Shown piece after piece: positions 1 to 9,717 of a stretch of 64,000 nucleotides of DNA (position 1 is its first letter; each line of letters starts with the position of its first letter). Made by a program: the position numbers and the translations under genes. The DNA comes from Dipteris shenzhenensis (taxonomy: Eukaryota; Polypodiophyta; Polypodiopsida; Gleicheniales). The notes beneath the pieces were generated by a model that did not search any database, was not told where the DNA came from, and saw nothing but the letters and a program-made list of their open reading frames with translations. The stretch lies in NCBI GenBank assembly GCA_047967505.1, contig CM106540.1. One strand, 5' to 3'.

Positions 1-81
1 TCTTGTAGATGAATCCTATGTCGATTAACTTCTGTATCTCTCCTCTTACAATCTTCACATACTTTGGACTCATAGGATAGG
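1..81 (-). pseudogene. Ty3/gypsy pol fragment (start of RT), left part of a split copy
   Basis: Read on the minus strand, this stretch encodes a peptide containing PMSPKYVKIV and ending near DIGFIYK. That is the conserved entry into the reverse transcriptase of Ty3 elements of the Athila/Tat kind (usual form YRMNPKY...GFIYP). The rest of the copy continues on the far side of the inserted LTR element, from 6781. The target duplication GTCCC at 82-86 and 6781-6785 marks the break. The copy is a decayed fragment with no intact frame. Assignment to Ty3 is firm; the lineage is inferred from similarity to the minus-strand element at 31-35 kb. Confidence 0.75.
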
Positions 82-86
82 GTCCC
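82..86. repeat. Target-site duplication GTCCC, left copy
   Basis: GTCCC immediately precedes the 5' LTR and recurs directly after the 3' LTR at 6781-6785. A perfect 5-bp duplication at both ends is the normal footprint of an LTR retrotransposon integrase. It shows that both termini of this element are original. Confidence 0.93.
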
Positions 87-553
87 TGTTACGCTCTAGC
101 CGAGGTAGCATGACCTCGGAAGAATCAGTCGACATTTCCCTTATAGGATCTATCTCTGTAAAATATATGTTTGCGCTTCATGTAAATGATCGGGAGGGAT
201 TTAATGTCAAGGTCCTAGGTGAGGGCTGATAGCACCAGACTAGATAGATCTGAGACCAAGGGCCTAGTGCAAAGATTGTGCCTAGGGGCAAGGAATTAAA
301 TGCATCCCAAGAGAGGGGTGAAATGTTGCATTAGGAAGGCCCTATATGGATGACATGTGGCATCTAGATCTATCTAGGGATTTGGGGTTTGCTAAGGCTA
401 GTGAGAGAAGAAAAGGAATTGATTTACGTGATTTCGAATGCAGATCTCTGTCTCTCGCTTGGAAGTCTTGGCAGAATAGGCTGGGAGGAGAATCAGGGTG
501 CTACTCCCGTGATCTGTCAGAACAGCTTAGTATTAGAGACAAGGAGGTTGACA
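87..553 (+). repeat. 5' LTR of the young Ty3 element
   Basis: This 467-bp LTR begins TGTTACGCTC and ends GGTTGACA, with the usual TG...CA termini. It is repeated at 6314-6780 with an offset of 6227 and a single C/T difference. The PBS follows two bases after its end. A weak AT-rich stretch near 160 (AAAATATATG) could be part of the promoter, but no canonical TATA box is evident. Confidence 0.95.
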
Positions 554-555
554 GT

Positions 556-567
556 TGGTATCAGAGC
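556..567 (+). promoter_or_regulatory. Primer-binding site, initiator tRNA-Met
   Basis: TGGTATCAGAGC follows the 5' LTR after a two-base gap. It is complementary to the 3' end of plant initiator tRNA-Met, the usual primer for minus-strand DNA synthesis in many plant copia and gypsy elements. Confidence 0.95.
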
Positions 568-1616
568 GCAGGCTTGGAATTAGAGAAGGGACGAACGCTG
601 GTTTACGTAGCTGTCGCAGAGCGTGAGAAAGAAAAGAATCGACGTTAGTCAGCGGAAAGTCCGAGGGGAGACACCGATTGGATGCAGTGGCCCGTGAGCG
701 GCGAAATTGAAGGCTGGCTGGTCGACGAGCAGTAACGGGCTAACGGCGCATGCAAGAGCTCACAAGCTGGATGTTTGACAATTGCCCAAGGATCAGCCTT
801 GGCCCGTCGCGTGGGCAGGGATCCATCTGAAGATCGCGTGAGCTGTGGAGGACCTGGTATGCACGTCGTCCGGGGGCTTGGCCAGAACTGTCGATGCACA
901 GGTTGGTGGCTTGGAGGCGTATTTCATCGCGGACCTTGCCGCTCGTCAATTGACGCTCGGTTGGAGAGGGCAGAGAGTTCCAAGTGACCCTTCCTACTGG
1001 TTGGTCACAAGGCCCTTGCTGGGCCACGTGTGGTGTTTCGGGAGTGCCATACATGAATGTTGGGCTCCACCCGTTGGTGGAGGACTGACTGATAGAGCTG
1101 GCGTGAGGCAAACAGTGTTCAGTGTTGCAAGTGATTCGATTGCTGGTTGTGTTCGGTGATCGTTGGTAGAAGTCAGTGTACGGATGACTGGTGAGAGCTG
1201 AGAGCAGGCCGTACGTGCAAGCTGTGGGATTCGAATTCCAGGGAGCACTTTATCTATTTTCCCTTCTGGTTTTCGTTATTCCTGTTTTGTCGGAAGCAGT
1301 TAGACTTTTGTGGTTGTAGCAGAGGTCGCAGTTTATGATGCTATAGCAAGAACAAATTATGCTTGAGCAGCTGCCTGTGTGCTTCAGTTGAATTAGACTG
1401 CAGGAATTTCCCTAGTATAGGGAAAAGCGCCATCTGTGATATATGCCTGTATTAAATGCTTGATCAGTGTGAATGTGGGATTGCAGGAATTTCCTAGTAT
1501 AGGGAATTGTGTTCAGAGTGTCAGTACCCTGAATTGTGTCAGCTTGTGATTACAGTGTTCTAGGGGTGTTTAAAAAAAAAAAAAGAGGCCCCAAAACAAA
1601 ACACCTACTGAACTAA
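568..1616 (+). other. Untranslated leader of the young Ty3 element
   Basis: About 1.05 kb between PBS and gag with no credible reading frame. Between 1400 and 1507 a 25-bp segment occurs twice (1400-1424 and 1483-1507). Each copy contains an inverted repeat, TTCCCTAGTATAGGGAA in the first and TTCCTAGTATAGGGAA in the second. Such hairpins in a retroelement leader could serve in dimerisation or packaging, but that is only an inference. A run of A's at about 1573-1585 lies just before gag. Confidence 0.7.
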
Positions 1617-3542
1617 ATGGAAGCAGAAGAAGGGGCTTCCAGGAGGGACCCTGGTGAATCAGGAGTCCGGCCGACCCAGCAGGGATCGCGCCATGTAGCT
1701 CACACTTTATCTGGCAGGATTGCATTGCTGGAGGATGCCTTGCAACAGTTGTTAGCGCAGCAGTTACAAGCTAACGCAGGGCAATCTGAACTTAGGAGAG
1801 CGTTACAGAGTATGTCTGCCAGACCTTCTCGAGAAGAGAAGGGAAAGGCTCCAATGGAACTGGAGTCTAGTGTCCATACGGTCGAGCCTAGGAAGGCTAA
1901 AGTGCCAAATATTGCCAATTACAGACCGGAAAAGTATTATGGTCGGATGAACGACCGTAGCTCCGATGTCATTGAGACCTGATTACACAAATGGGACGAG
2001 GCGTTCGCCATTTGTGAGATCAGAAATGACATCAAAAAGATCCGCGAGGCCACCCATATGTTTAGTGAGGCTGCGGATCGGTGGTGGATTAAACAACAAA
2101 AAGATGGCATAGGATCCACTACCTGGGAGGGGTTTAAAAGAGAGTTCAGGAAACACTTCTTACCTCCTGACGAGGCATCCCGAGCTTGGGATCAATATAG
2201 GAACCTTCGTCAGAGAAATTTATCAGTGGCAGAATACACTGATAAGTTTCGAGAGAGTGTAATGAAGGTTGACGAACCCCTGCCTCAATCAATCCAAGTG
2301 AAAGATTTCATATTTGGATTGAATGATCGAATAAAAATGGAAGTTCGGGCTAAGTACGCGAACACGCTAGATGATGCAATAGCTATAGCCCTGAACTATG
2401 AGGATGCCAAAGGCAGCAAGCCAAGTGGGTTTGCACAGGTCGGAACCCAGTATGGGTATCCGAAGAAATCTGGGTTTAAGAAGAAGTGGGCTAGTAGAGG
2501 GAGTGGTTCGCAGCCGAGTGGTCAAGCCAAGCAGGCGAGACCGGCTGAAACTCCTAAGCCAAGTACCACCATTGGAGTGAAAAGGAAAGTAACTCCAATG
2601 GCAGCCCGGGCTTGGTCTAAGTCTCCCTTGAACCCAGAACAAAGGGAAAAAGCGAGGAGAGAAGGCTTATGCTTTGGTTGCCTTCAACCTCATCAGTGGA
2701 AAGATTGTCCACGTAATAAAGATCGTCGGATGGCTGAGATGGTGATCTCAGAGTGCGACGTGGAGATGCAGGGAAGTCCCAGAGCGGAAGAGATGCAGAT
2801 TCAGCTAGCGGGATCTTCTCAGAGGTTAGTACCTTGTTTGTTCTGTGTGTCTGTTACTAAGTTAGTGACGAGTGCACCTGATAACATCCTATCTAAGCCC
2901 GCAGCAACGGGGTATACAGCCTTCAATGATACGGAGTTAATCAAAATGAAAGGGCAAGTGGCCAGTCATGATGTCATTGTGTTGTTTGACTCGGCGTCAA
3001 CTCACAATGTGATTAACTCCAAGCTCGCGAAGAGGCTGAAATTAAAGACAAGTCCATCTGACTATGCGTATACAGTCAGGATGGCCGATGGAAGTTCAAC
3101 TGAAGTATGGGACCAAAGGGTTACCCAGTTAGAGCTTCGGATTCAGGACTATGCTGAGAAGCTTGATTTTGAAATAATCAAGCTTGCTCATGCGGATATA
3201 GCCCTGGGAATGGCGTGGCATTCTAGGAAGAATCCAGCCATTGATTGGAAAAAGCACGTATATCAATTCAAGATGAATGATGTGCTTTATGTTTTGCGAG
3301 GTGAAAGAGATATACCTCAGGGACCGTTGGTTTCCGTGATGGAAATCAGAGAGGCTCAAGTAGAGTTTTTGTACCTTTGCACAGCATCGGTAGAGTCGGT
3401 GAATGATTCTTCGACTAGCACTGATGTTACGCAAAGTGGTGAGATGGCCAAGCTGGCTAATCTTATAACAGAGGAGTTCTCTGAATGTTTTAGGGATGAA
3501 CTACCTTATGGGTTACCTCTAGAGCGGAAAGTTCAGCATTAA
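1617..3542 (+). pseudogene. gag-pro: gag and protease region of the young Ty3 element
   Basis: The start at 1617 is the first ATG of the open frame. Gag residues 1-121 are followed by an in-frame TGA at 1980-1982; the same frame then continues from 1983 to 3542. The nucleocapsid-type capsid motif lies at 2058-2400 (ADRWW, FRKHFLPP, YRNLRQ). A zinc knuckle CFGCLQPHQWKDC of the form CX2CX3HX4C lies near 2670-2710. A retropepsin follows at about 2980-3030 with the active-site motif DSASTHNVI, where many relatives have DSG, and a downstream IALGMAW motif. The frame ends at TAA 3540-3542 where a one-base insertion shifts the reading frame. Gag would form the particle; the protease would process the polyprotein. 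Confidence 0.9.
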
Positions 3543-4374
3543 GATTGAACTGATCCCGGGGGCAGAACCTGTAAATAGACCTCCCTATAGAATGAGTTTT
3601 ACTGAAGAAGCGGAGGTGCGTAGGCAACTGGAAGAATACCTCAAGTTGGGGCAGATTCAACCAAGTTTCTCACCTTTTGCTTCACCAGTGATATTAAAGA
3701 GGAAAAAGGATGATACGTTTCGCCTCTGTATAGATTACAGAGCATTAAATAATATCACTGTTAAGCACAGGTATCCGATGGCTCGGATTGATGATTTGCT
3801 AGATGCATTACATGGAGCCGTGATTTTCAGCAAGATAGATCTTAAGTGCGGCTATCATCAGATCCGGATTAGAGCCGAGGATGTGCATAAAACCGCTTTT
3901 AGAAGCAGGTTTGGTCATTATGAGTTTTTGGTAATGCCCTTCGGACTTACCAATGCTCCAGCGACCTTCGTCATGCTTATGAACGATTTACTACGTCCGT
4001 ATATCGGAAAGTTCGTAGTACATTTTATTGACGATATCTTGATATTCAGTAAAAGTGTTACTGAGCATTGTGAGCACTTAAGGATAGTGTTCAGTACTTT
4101 GAGGAAAGCCAGTCTTTACGTGAATAAAAAGAAAACTATACTGTGTATGGTTAGGCTTGAGTACTTAGGGTTCATAATTACTCCACAGGGGGTAGAAATG
4201 GATCCGAAGAAAGTGGCTGCGATACTAACTTGGCCAATCCCTCAGAGTCTGACCGCGCTGCGATCATTCTTGGGATTTGTCCAGTTTTATAGAAGGCATA
4301 TCAAAGGATATTCCGGAATAGTATCGCCATTGACTGATCTGACCTCAGATACAGAATCAACAAGAAAGTTTTAA
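3543..4374 (+). pseudogene. pol: Reverse transcriptase domain of the young Ty3 element
   Basis: The frame is shifted by one base relative to gag-protease. Visible motifs in order are the entry RPPYRMSF, FRLCIDYRALN, IFSKIDLKCGYHQIRI with one catalytic Asp, LVMPFGLTNAPATF, and VVHFIDDILIFS, which holds the paired Asp of the active site. The thumb follows (LEYLGFIITPQGVEMDP and LRSFLGFVQFYRRHI). The frame stops at TAA 4372-4374 in a run of T's, and the protein continues in the next frame. All key RT residues are present. RT copies the element RNA into DNA in cytoplasmic particles. Confidence 0.92.
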
Positions 4375-6301
4375 CACCATAAAACAAGCTGTGGTCTCAG
4401 GACCGGTGTTAAAAATAGTTGATCCCCAGAAACCGTTGTTCCTAGAAACCGATGCAAGTGGCATTGCGGTAGGAGCAGTCCTCCTTCAAGAGGGAAGGCC
4501 AGTAGCCTTTGAAAGCAAGAAGCTTTCTCCCTCTCAAAGGAATTGGCCAACTCATGAATTGGAGTTGTATGCTGTTATCCATGCTTTGAAAACATGGAGG
4601 CATTATCTGTATGGTTCAGAGTTTTATGTGGATGTGGATCATGATACTCTGAAACATTTCTGTAAACAGCCTGACTTGAGGGGCCGCCAAGCTAGGTGGG
4701 CAGAGCTCATGCAGGAATTTAATCTAACGATTCGGTACCGAAGAGGAAAAGACAATAAGGTAGCTGATGCGTTGTCTCGCATTATGCACAATCTGAGTTT
4801 CACGGTATTAGAGAGTGCTCTAATGACCGAGATCAGAGAAACTCAGAAGGTGGACGAGTTTGTCCAGAGCTTATGGCCTAAGGCTCATGTGTTAAAACCC
4901 GGGGAAAATGAAAAGGATGACCTGGCATCCAGAAAAGGCCAAACTTATGCAAGATATACCATAAGGGATGGTATGCTAGTTAGAAATGGCAAGGTTGTAG
5001 TACCTGGTCAGAATGATCTCAAGCAGAGAGTCATTCGACAATGCCATGATAGCCCGTGTGCGGGACATCCAGGAGTCGAGAAGACATATGATCTCGTGAA
5101 GCGAGATTTCTTTTGGCCAAAGATGAAAAAGCATATTCATGAATATGTGACACGGTGTTTCTCGTGTCAGGTAAGTAAGGCCGAGCGGGTGAAGCCACCC
5201 GGACTTTTACAGCCCTTGGAAATACCACTAAGTAAGTGGGAGAGCATTTCCATGGACTTTATTGTAGGGTTACCTGCAACACAAGGAGGCTATAATTCTA
5301 TCCTTGTGGTGGTTGATCGTCTAACCAAGATGGCTCACTTCATTCCGACTAGAGAGTCCATTAGTGCCCCGCAAGTAGCGGATTTGTTTATTAGACATAT
5401 ATTTCGTCTGCATGGATTGCCTAGATCCATAGTGTCAGACAGAGATGTCAGGTTTACCGGTCATTTTTGGACAGCGGTATTTGAGACACTAAGGACTGAG
5501 TTGGGAATGAGCAGTGGGGATCATTCTGAGACGGATGGTCAGACGGAGAGAGTCAACCAGACTTTAGAGGATATGCTGAGAGCATATGTGTCATTGAGGC
5601 AACATACATGGGACAAGTGGTTGCCATTGTTGGAGTTTGCCTACAATGATAGGAAACATTCCTCTACCGGGTTTAGTCCGTTTGAGCTGAACTATGGTTA
5701 TAGGCCAGCCAATCCAACTATAGTTGGAGTACCTCAGAAAGTGCCTAGTGCCGCGAACTTTGTAGTTCAGATACGGGAGATGCTAGCACTTGCGAGAGCT
5801 AATATCCGCCAGGCTATGGATAGAGCCAAGGTGTATGTGGATGAAAATCGGTCTATAAGAGTATTTGAAGAAGGAGAAAAAGTTTTTCTCAGAATTCCTT
5901 CGCACTCGAAGTCGTTGACTTCAGGAGAGTGTGCTAAGTTATCACCTCGATACTGTGGGCCGTGGTTAATTCTAAAGAGAATAGGCAGTGTAGCCTATAA
6001 ATTAGAATTGCCACAGGGGTGTAAGGTGCACCCGGTTTTTCATGTTTCACGTTTAAAGAAACTTTTACATACTGGTGACTCACTAATCGAAGGTGTGGTT
6101 TTGTTTCAGGAGATAGAGGATATTGCAAGGCGCAAACCAACAAGAATCCTGGACCGAGGAACAATGCAAATACGAAATCGGAAGATACCCACGGTGTTGG
6201 TTGCATGGCATGGTCAGCCTCTATCCGAAGCTACCTGGGAATCCGTATATCAGTTGCGGAGAGTGTTCCCAGACTTTATCATCGAGGACGCTGATGTCTG
6301 A
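4370..6301 (+). pseudogene. pol: RNase H, integrase and chromodomain-like tail of the young Ty3 element
   Basis: An open frame of more than 630 codons after the second frameshift. RNase H begins LFLETDASGIAVGAVL and includes the EL segment near 4560, DVDHDTL and KVADALSR. Integrase has the HHCC zinc finger (CAGHPGVEKT and CFSCQ), the core Asp in SMDFIVGLP, the second Asp in IVSDRDVRF and the Glu in TDGQTERVNQ. A C-terminal segment (PTRILDR, VLVAWHGQPLSEATWES) matches the chromodomain of plant chromoviruses, which directs integration to particular chromatin. The domain set is complete and its motifs look intact; only the upstream frame breaks disable it. Confidence 0.93.
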
Positions 6302-6313
6302 AGAGGGAAGGAA
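6301..6313 (+). promoter_or_regulatory. Polypurine tract
   Basis: The purine run AAGAGGGAAGGAA directly abuts the 3' LTR. It is the expected RNase H-resistant primer for plus-strand DNA synthesis. Confidence 0.9.
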
Positions 6314-6780
6314 TGTTACGCTCTAGCCGAGGTAGCATGACCTCGGAAGAATCAGTCGACATTTCCCTTATAGGATCTATCTCTGTAAAATATATGTTTG
6401 CGCTTCATGTAAATGATCGGGAGGGATTTAATGTCAAGGTCCTAGGTGAGGGCTGATAGCACCAGACTAGATAGATCTGAGACCAAGGGCCTAGTGCAAA
6501 GATTGTGCCTAGGGGCAAGGAATTAAATGCATCCCAAGAGAGGGGTGAAATGTTGCATTAGGAAGGCCCTATATGGATGACATGTGGCATCTAGATCTAT
6601 CTAGGGATTTGGGGTTTGCTAAGGCTAGTGAGAGAAGAAAAGGAATTGATTTACGTGATTTCGAATGCAGATCTCTGTCTCTCGCTTGGAAGTCTTGGCA
6701 GAATAGGTTGGGAGGAGAATCAGGGTGCTACTCCCGTGATCTGTCAGAACAGCTTAGTATTAGAGACAAGGAGGTTGACA
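6314..6780 (+). repeat. 3' LTR of the young Ty3 element
   Basis: This is the second copy of the 467-bp LTR, identical to 87-553 except T instead of C at 6708. It is followed directly by the target duplication GTCCC. Confidence 0.95.
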
Positions 6781-7380
6781 GTCCCTACCTTACCGGTCTA
6801 ATATTATGCATCCATCATCACGTAAGGTCTTTGCCTTACCGGTCTAATATTATCCATCCATCATAGGGATGGTGTGTTGTACAACCTCGAGTGGCACACC
6901 CTTCATATTGGTGTAATTACAAGTTAAGTAATCTTGGTACCCATGCAAGAGGGAAAGTAAGGCCCGTTCTTGCTCAAGAGTGAGGTCATCGACTATGTAG
7001 ACCACTGTTGGGTCTTCTTCTTCTATGGAAAGGTCCACTTCCTTGACCTTAGATGGACCATCATAACCATGCTGATTTCCTTGCTCTACCATCTATTTAC
7101 CTTGCTCAAGAAGTATTTTGTGGTCTTGGACTGTATAGGCTTTAAGTGCTTGGGGACCTAGTGTAAATCAACCTCCTCTTCTTTGTCACCCTCCAAATCT
7201 TTTGAGGTAGTTTGCCTCTCTCTTGGAGAAGTCTTCGTGTCCTTGGATTTTGAGGCCTTTATTTTTGTGGTCGTTTAGCCAAAGAGGCCTTAGCCATCAC
7301 TAGAGGGGTTTTCTATGCTAGCTGAGCTCAGGAGAGTGAGGATAGAGAAATATTAAGTAGCTATTGAGAGAGGGTGCTTT
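6781..7380 (-). pseudogene. Ty3/gypsy pol fragment, right part of the split copy
   Basis: On the minus strand the segment LTLEQERALLSLL...TNMKGVPLEVVQHTIPM is the typical region just before RT in Athila/Tat-like Ty3 elements. It aligns by eye with the minus-strand element at about 31.7-32.2 kb, which carries NLTPNEENAVIALL and TDMKGVP at the same place, and the homology continues upstream into a KAY...DHKIL segment. A 46-bp tandem duplication (6788-6833 and 6834-6866) disrupts the junction with RT. GTCCC at 6781-6785 is the right-hand target duplication of the inserted element. Confidence 0.75.
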
Positions 7381-7960
7381 GAGATTTTGATCTTACAAAG
7401 CTTCGGTTTTGTTGGGGGACGAGGATTCAGCATCAACTTCTTTAATTGCTGGCAACTGACAAAGAGCTTTTGGGTAGCTAGCCGGATTGTTGAGAAAGAG
7501 CTCACAAAAGAGCTCCGCTCTTCCATGCATATCACCGTTGTCCTCACAATCATCACACTCTTGCTGCTTTCCATATTGCATCTCTTCGTTTTGTGGAGTC
7601 CTTGATATCCCATCCCTTTTCCCCAAATCCCGAAAGCCTTCTCCAAGTCATACTGCACACCACCTTTGCATGATCGTGCTCAGTTTCACATACCTATCTT
7701 GGCAGTGCAGTCCGCGTAGTGCTATTGGTAATCTTTCCATGTCATCCCTCCCCAAAATCACTCGCAAAAAACCTTTTGGAGCAATATGTCCTGTATCTTG
7801 TTGGTCTAATTCCTCTTATTTCAAAGGCTAATGGCTATTGGAGAGACATCATATATTCATCTTGATTCCTCTCCACAACAGTATTGTCCTTCAGCAATCT
7901 ATGTCATCAGAAGTTCTTTTGAATGAGTGATAGGTGTTACTCGGAGTGCATTTTTCCCAT
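7381..7960 (-). pseudogene. Possible continuation of the minus-strand Ty3 remnant, poorly preserved
   Basis: Two overlapping minus-strand frames of about 80-100 codons cover 7353-7658. One reads EKAFGIWGKGMGYQG, which recalls the glycine-rich segment seen near the gag-protease border of some plant Ty3 elements. Upstream on that strand, around 7690-7800, is IAPKGFLRVILGRDDMERLP. These could be decayed protease-region sequence, as expected upstream of the pol fragment, but no active-site motif is readable. Confidence 0.3.
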
Positions 7961-7965
7961 ATCAT

Positions 7966-8435
7966 ATGATTGCAGCAGCAGGTTGTGTGTTCAAAGCAGT
8001 CTCAATCAAGCTACAAAGCTCACATGTCCACCACCAGCTTGTAAGGATGTCAAATAAGGTTGTCCCAAATGTATGGTTTATAGATATAATTTTAAAGTCA
8101 AAATAATTTGTGAAGCATACTATAAGAAGGCAATAGAAAATGTAGTGAAAGCTAAGGAAGATAAGGGAGCAGAATCAAATGTCGACAATTGGGTTATGTT
8201 GGCAAAATGATTGCAGCAGCAGGTTGTGTGTCCAAAGCAGTCTCAATCAAGCTACAAAGCTCACATGTGCACCACCAGCTTGTAAGGATGTCAAATAAGG
8301 TTGTCCCAAATGTATGGTTTATAGATATAATTTTAAAGTCAAAATAATTTGTGAAGCATACTATGAGAAGACAATAGAAAATGTAGTGAAAGCTAACAAG
8401 GAAGATAAGGGAGCAGAATCAAATGTCGACAATTG
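7966..8435. repeat. Tandem duplication, unit about 241 bp
   Basis: The segment 7966-8191 recurs at 8207-8435 with few differences, among them a short insertion (CTAACAAGG against CTAAGG). The units begin ATGATTGCAGCAGCAGG and end GTCGACAATTG. The near identity implies a recent duplication. No protein family was recognised in the unit. Confidence 0.9.
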
Positions 8436-9717
8436 AGTAAGTTGGCAAGAGATTATGCAGCTTTATGGCAATGGAAGGGCATATTGCAGTCTTGTTTCAA
8501 AGCAAAGCTATACTTAATTTTGGTGCAGCAAGAAGACATTGGAGAGAAGAGGCATATCATATTATTGTATGCCAGGGCGCTAGATCGGATTGTGAAGCAA
8601 TCCGGTGAATCCAAATGTTGCAAGAAGTAGTTGAGTATTTGGTTGAGAAGTATGAAGATGAATTCAACTCCAATGCCAGTGATGAAGATGAATAATGACT
8701 GCCATTAACAGCCAAGGAAGCATGAAGATGGACTCTATCGACTATTATTGCAATGGAATCAACTCAAATGGAGAAAATCAATCTATGATTTGTTTGAAGG
8801 AAGCCAAGACTTGATGAAAATGGACATTGCATGGAGAATATAGTCATGGAAGAAACCTGTGTGAAAGAGGAGGCAGCCACTAACACAATTCAGTCCATGA
8901 ATGAGTGGTTTATGAAGAAAAGCAGACCACAACATGAAGGGCAGCCTACCTTAGAATGATTTCTGGCCCAAGATTCAAGTTCATTCAACATCTATGAAGG
9001 GAGCAGCCCATATGAAAGATCAAACATGGCCTATGAAGCCAACATATCAATGCTCACAACCTGAGTACAACAAGCATAGTTTGAGTTTTTCCTAGCCTGT
9101 GGAGCAATGCTTACCATGAGCAAATTCAGCCTGTGAGAAGAGAATGACACACATTATATGCATCATTTGAAGCAGTCCTGGCCTGCAACATAAAAACTTG
9201 ATGTGCTTGTGTGTTTAAGTCAGTCATTGCTTTTGAGTTCCAACCTTGTATGAGGGCAATCAACTAACTAAAGACTGCAACATTAAAGGATTGAAGAAGC
9301 AACAGGTCCCAGAGAAGCTAGTTCTGCAGCAAATGAAAGCAAACTTTCTGAAGCAATATCAAAGTTGTTACAAGGCTCATTAAAGTCTGAAAAGGAGGCA
9401 ATCATAGATTTGATGCTAGGATGGGATCTGCAGTTGCCCAAAGGTTTAGTATCTCGGTGATCTTTGGGCTATCAAGAGGCAGTTTGCAGTCTGACCTGCT
9501 GCATTCTGACAGAAGTCTAACCATTGTTCTCTTTATTCAGATCGGTTTCTTTGAAATCCGACTCAACAATATGATTCTAAATTGTATCAGATTTTTTAGC
9601 ATGTTTTCGGATTCTAAAATAGAGAAGATTTACTTCTCGGATTGAGGTCCAACTTATGCAGTCATCGGAAGACAGTCCAACATATTTTTAAATATCAAAT
9701 TTCAAAGTCTGACCAGT
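8436..9717. other. Unrecognised AT-rich region
   Basis: Short plus-strand open stretches occur, for example 8433-8630 and a segment near 8610-8690 reading EYLVEKYEDEFNSNASDEDE. They are broken by frequent stops and match no family known to me. The region looks like old decayed coding or repeat sequence. No promoter or RNA gene was seen. Confidence 0.4.

Larger units (their letters stand above)
87..6780 (+). mobile_element. Ty3/gypsy chromovirus-like LTR retrotransposon, full length, young
   Basis: A complete element of 6694 bp: LTR 87-553, PBS 556-567, leader, gag-protease, RT, RNase H, integrase, chromodomain-like tail, polypurine tract and LTR 6314-6780, flanked by GTCCC. The domain order PR-RT-RH-INT is that of Ty3/gypsy, and the C-terminal chromodomain-like segment points to the chromovirus branch. 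The two LTRs differ at one position in 467 (C at 481, T at 6708), so the insertion is recent. The coding region nevertheless has one nonsense codon and two single-base frameshifts, so this copy cannot make a full polyprotein as written. It lies inside an older minus-strand Ty3 fragment. Confidence 0.95.

Noticed and set aside
645-1250. Overlapping frames of 70-123 codons on both strands between the PBS and gag.
   Set aside because: They overlap each other in several phases, show no motif, and fill the untranslated leader of the Ty3 element.
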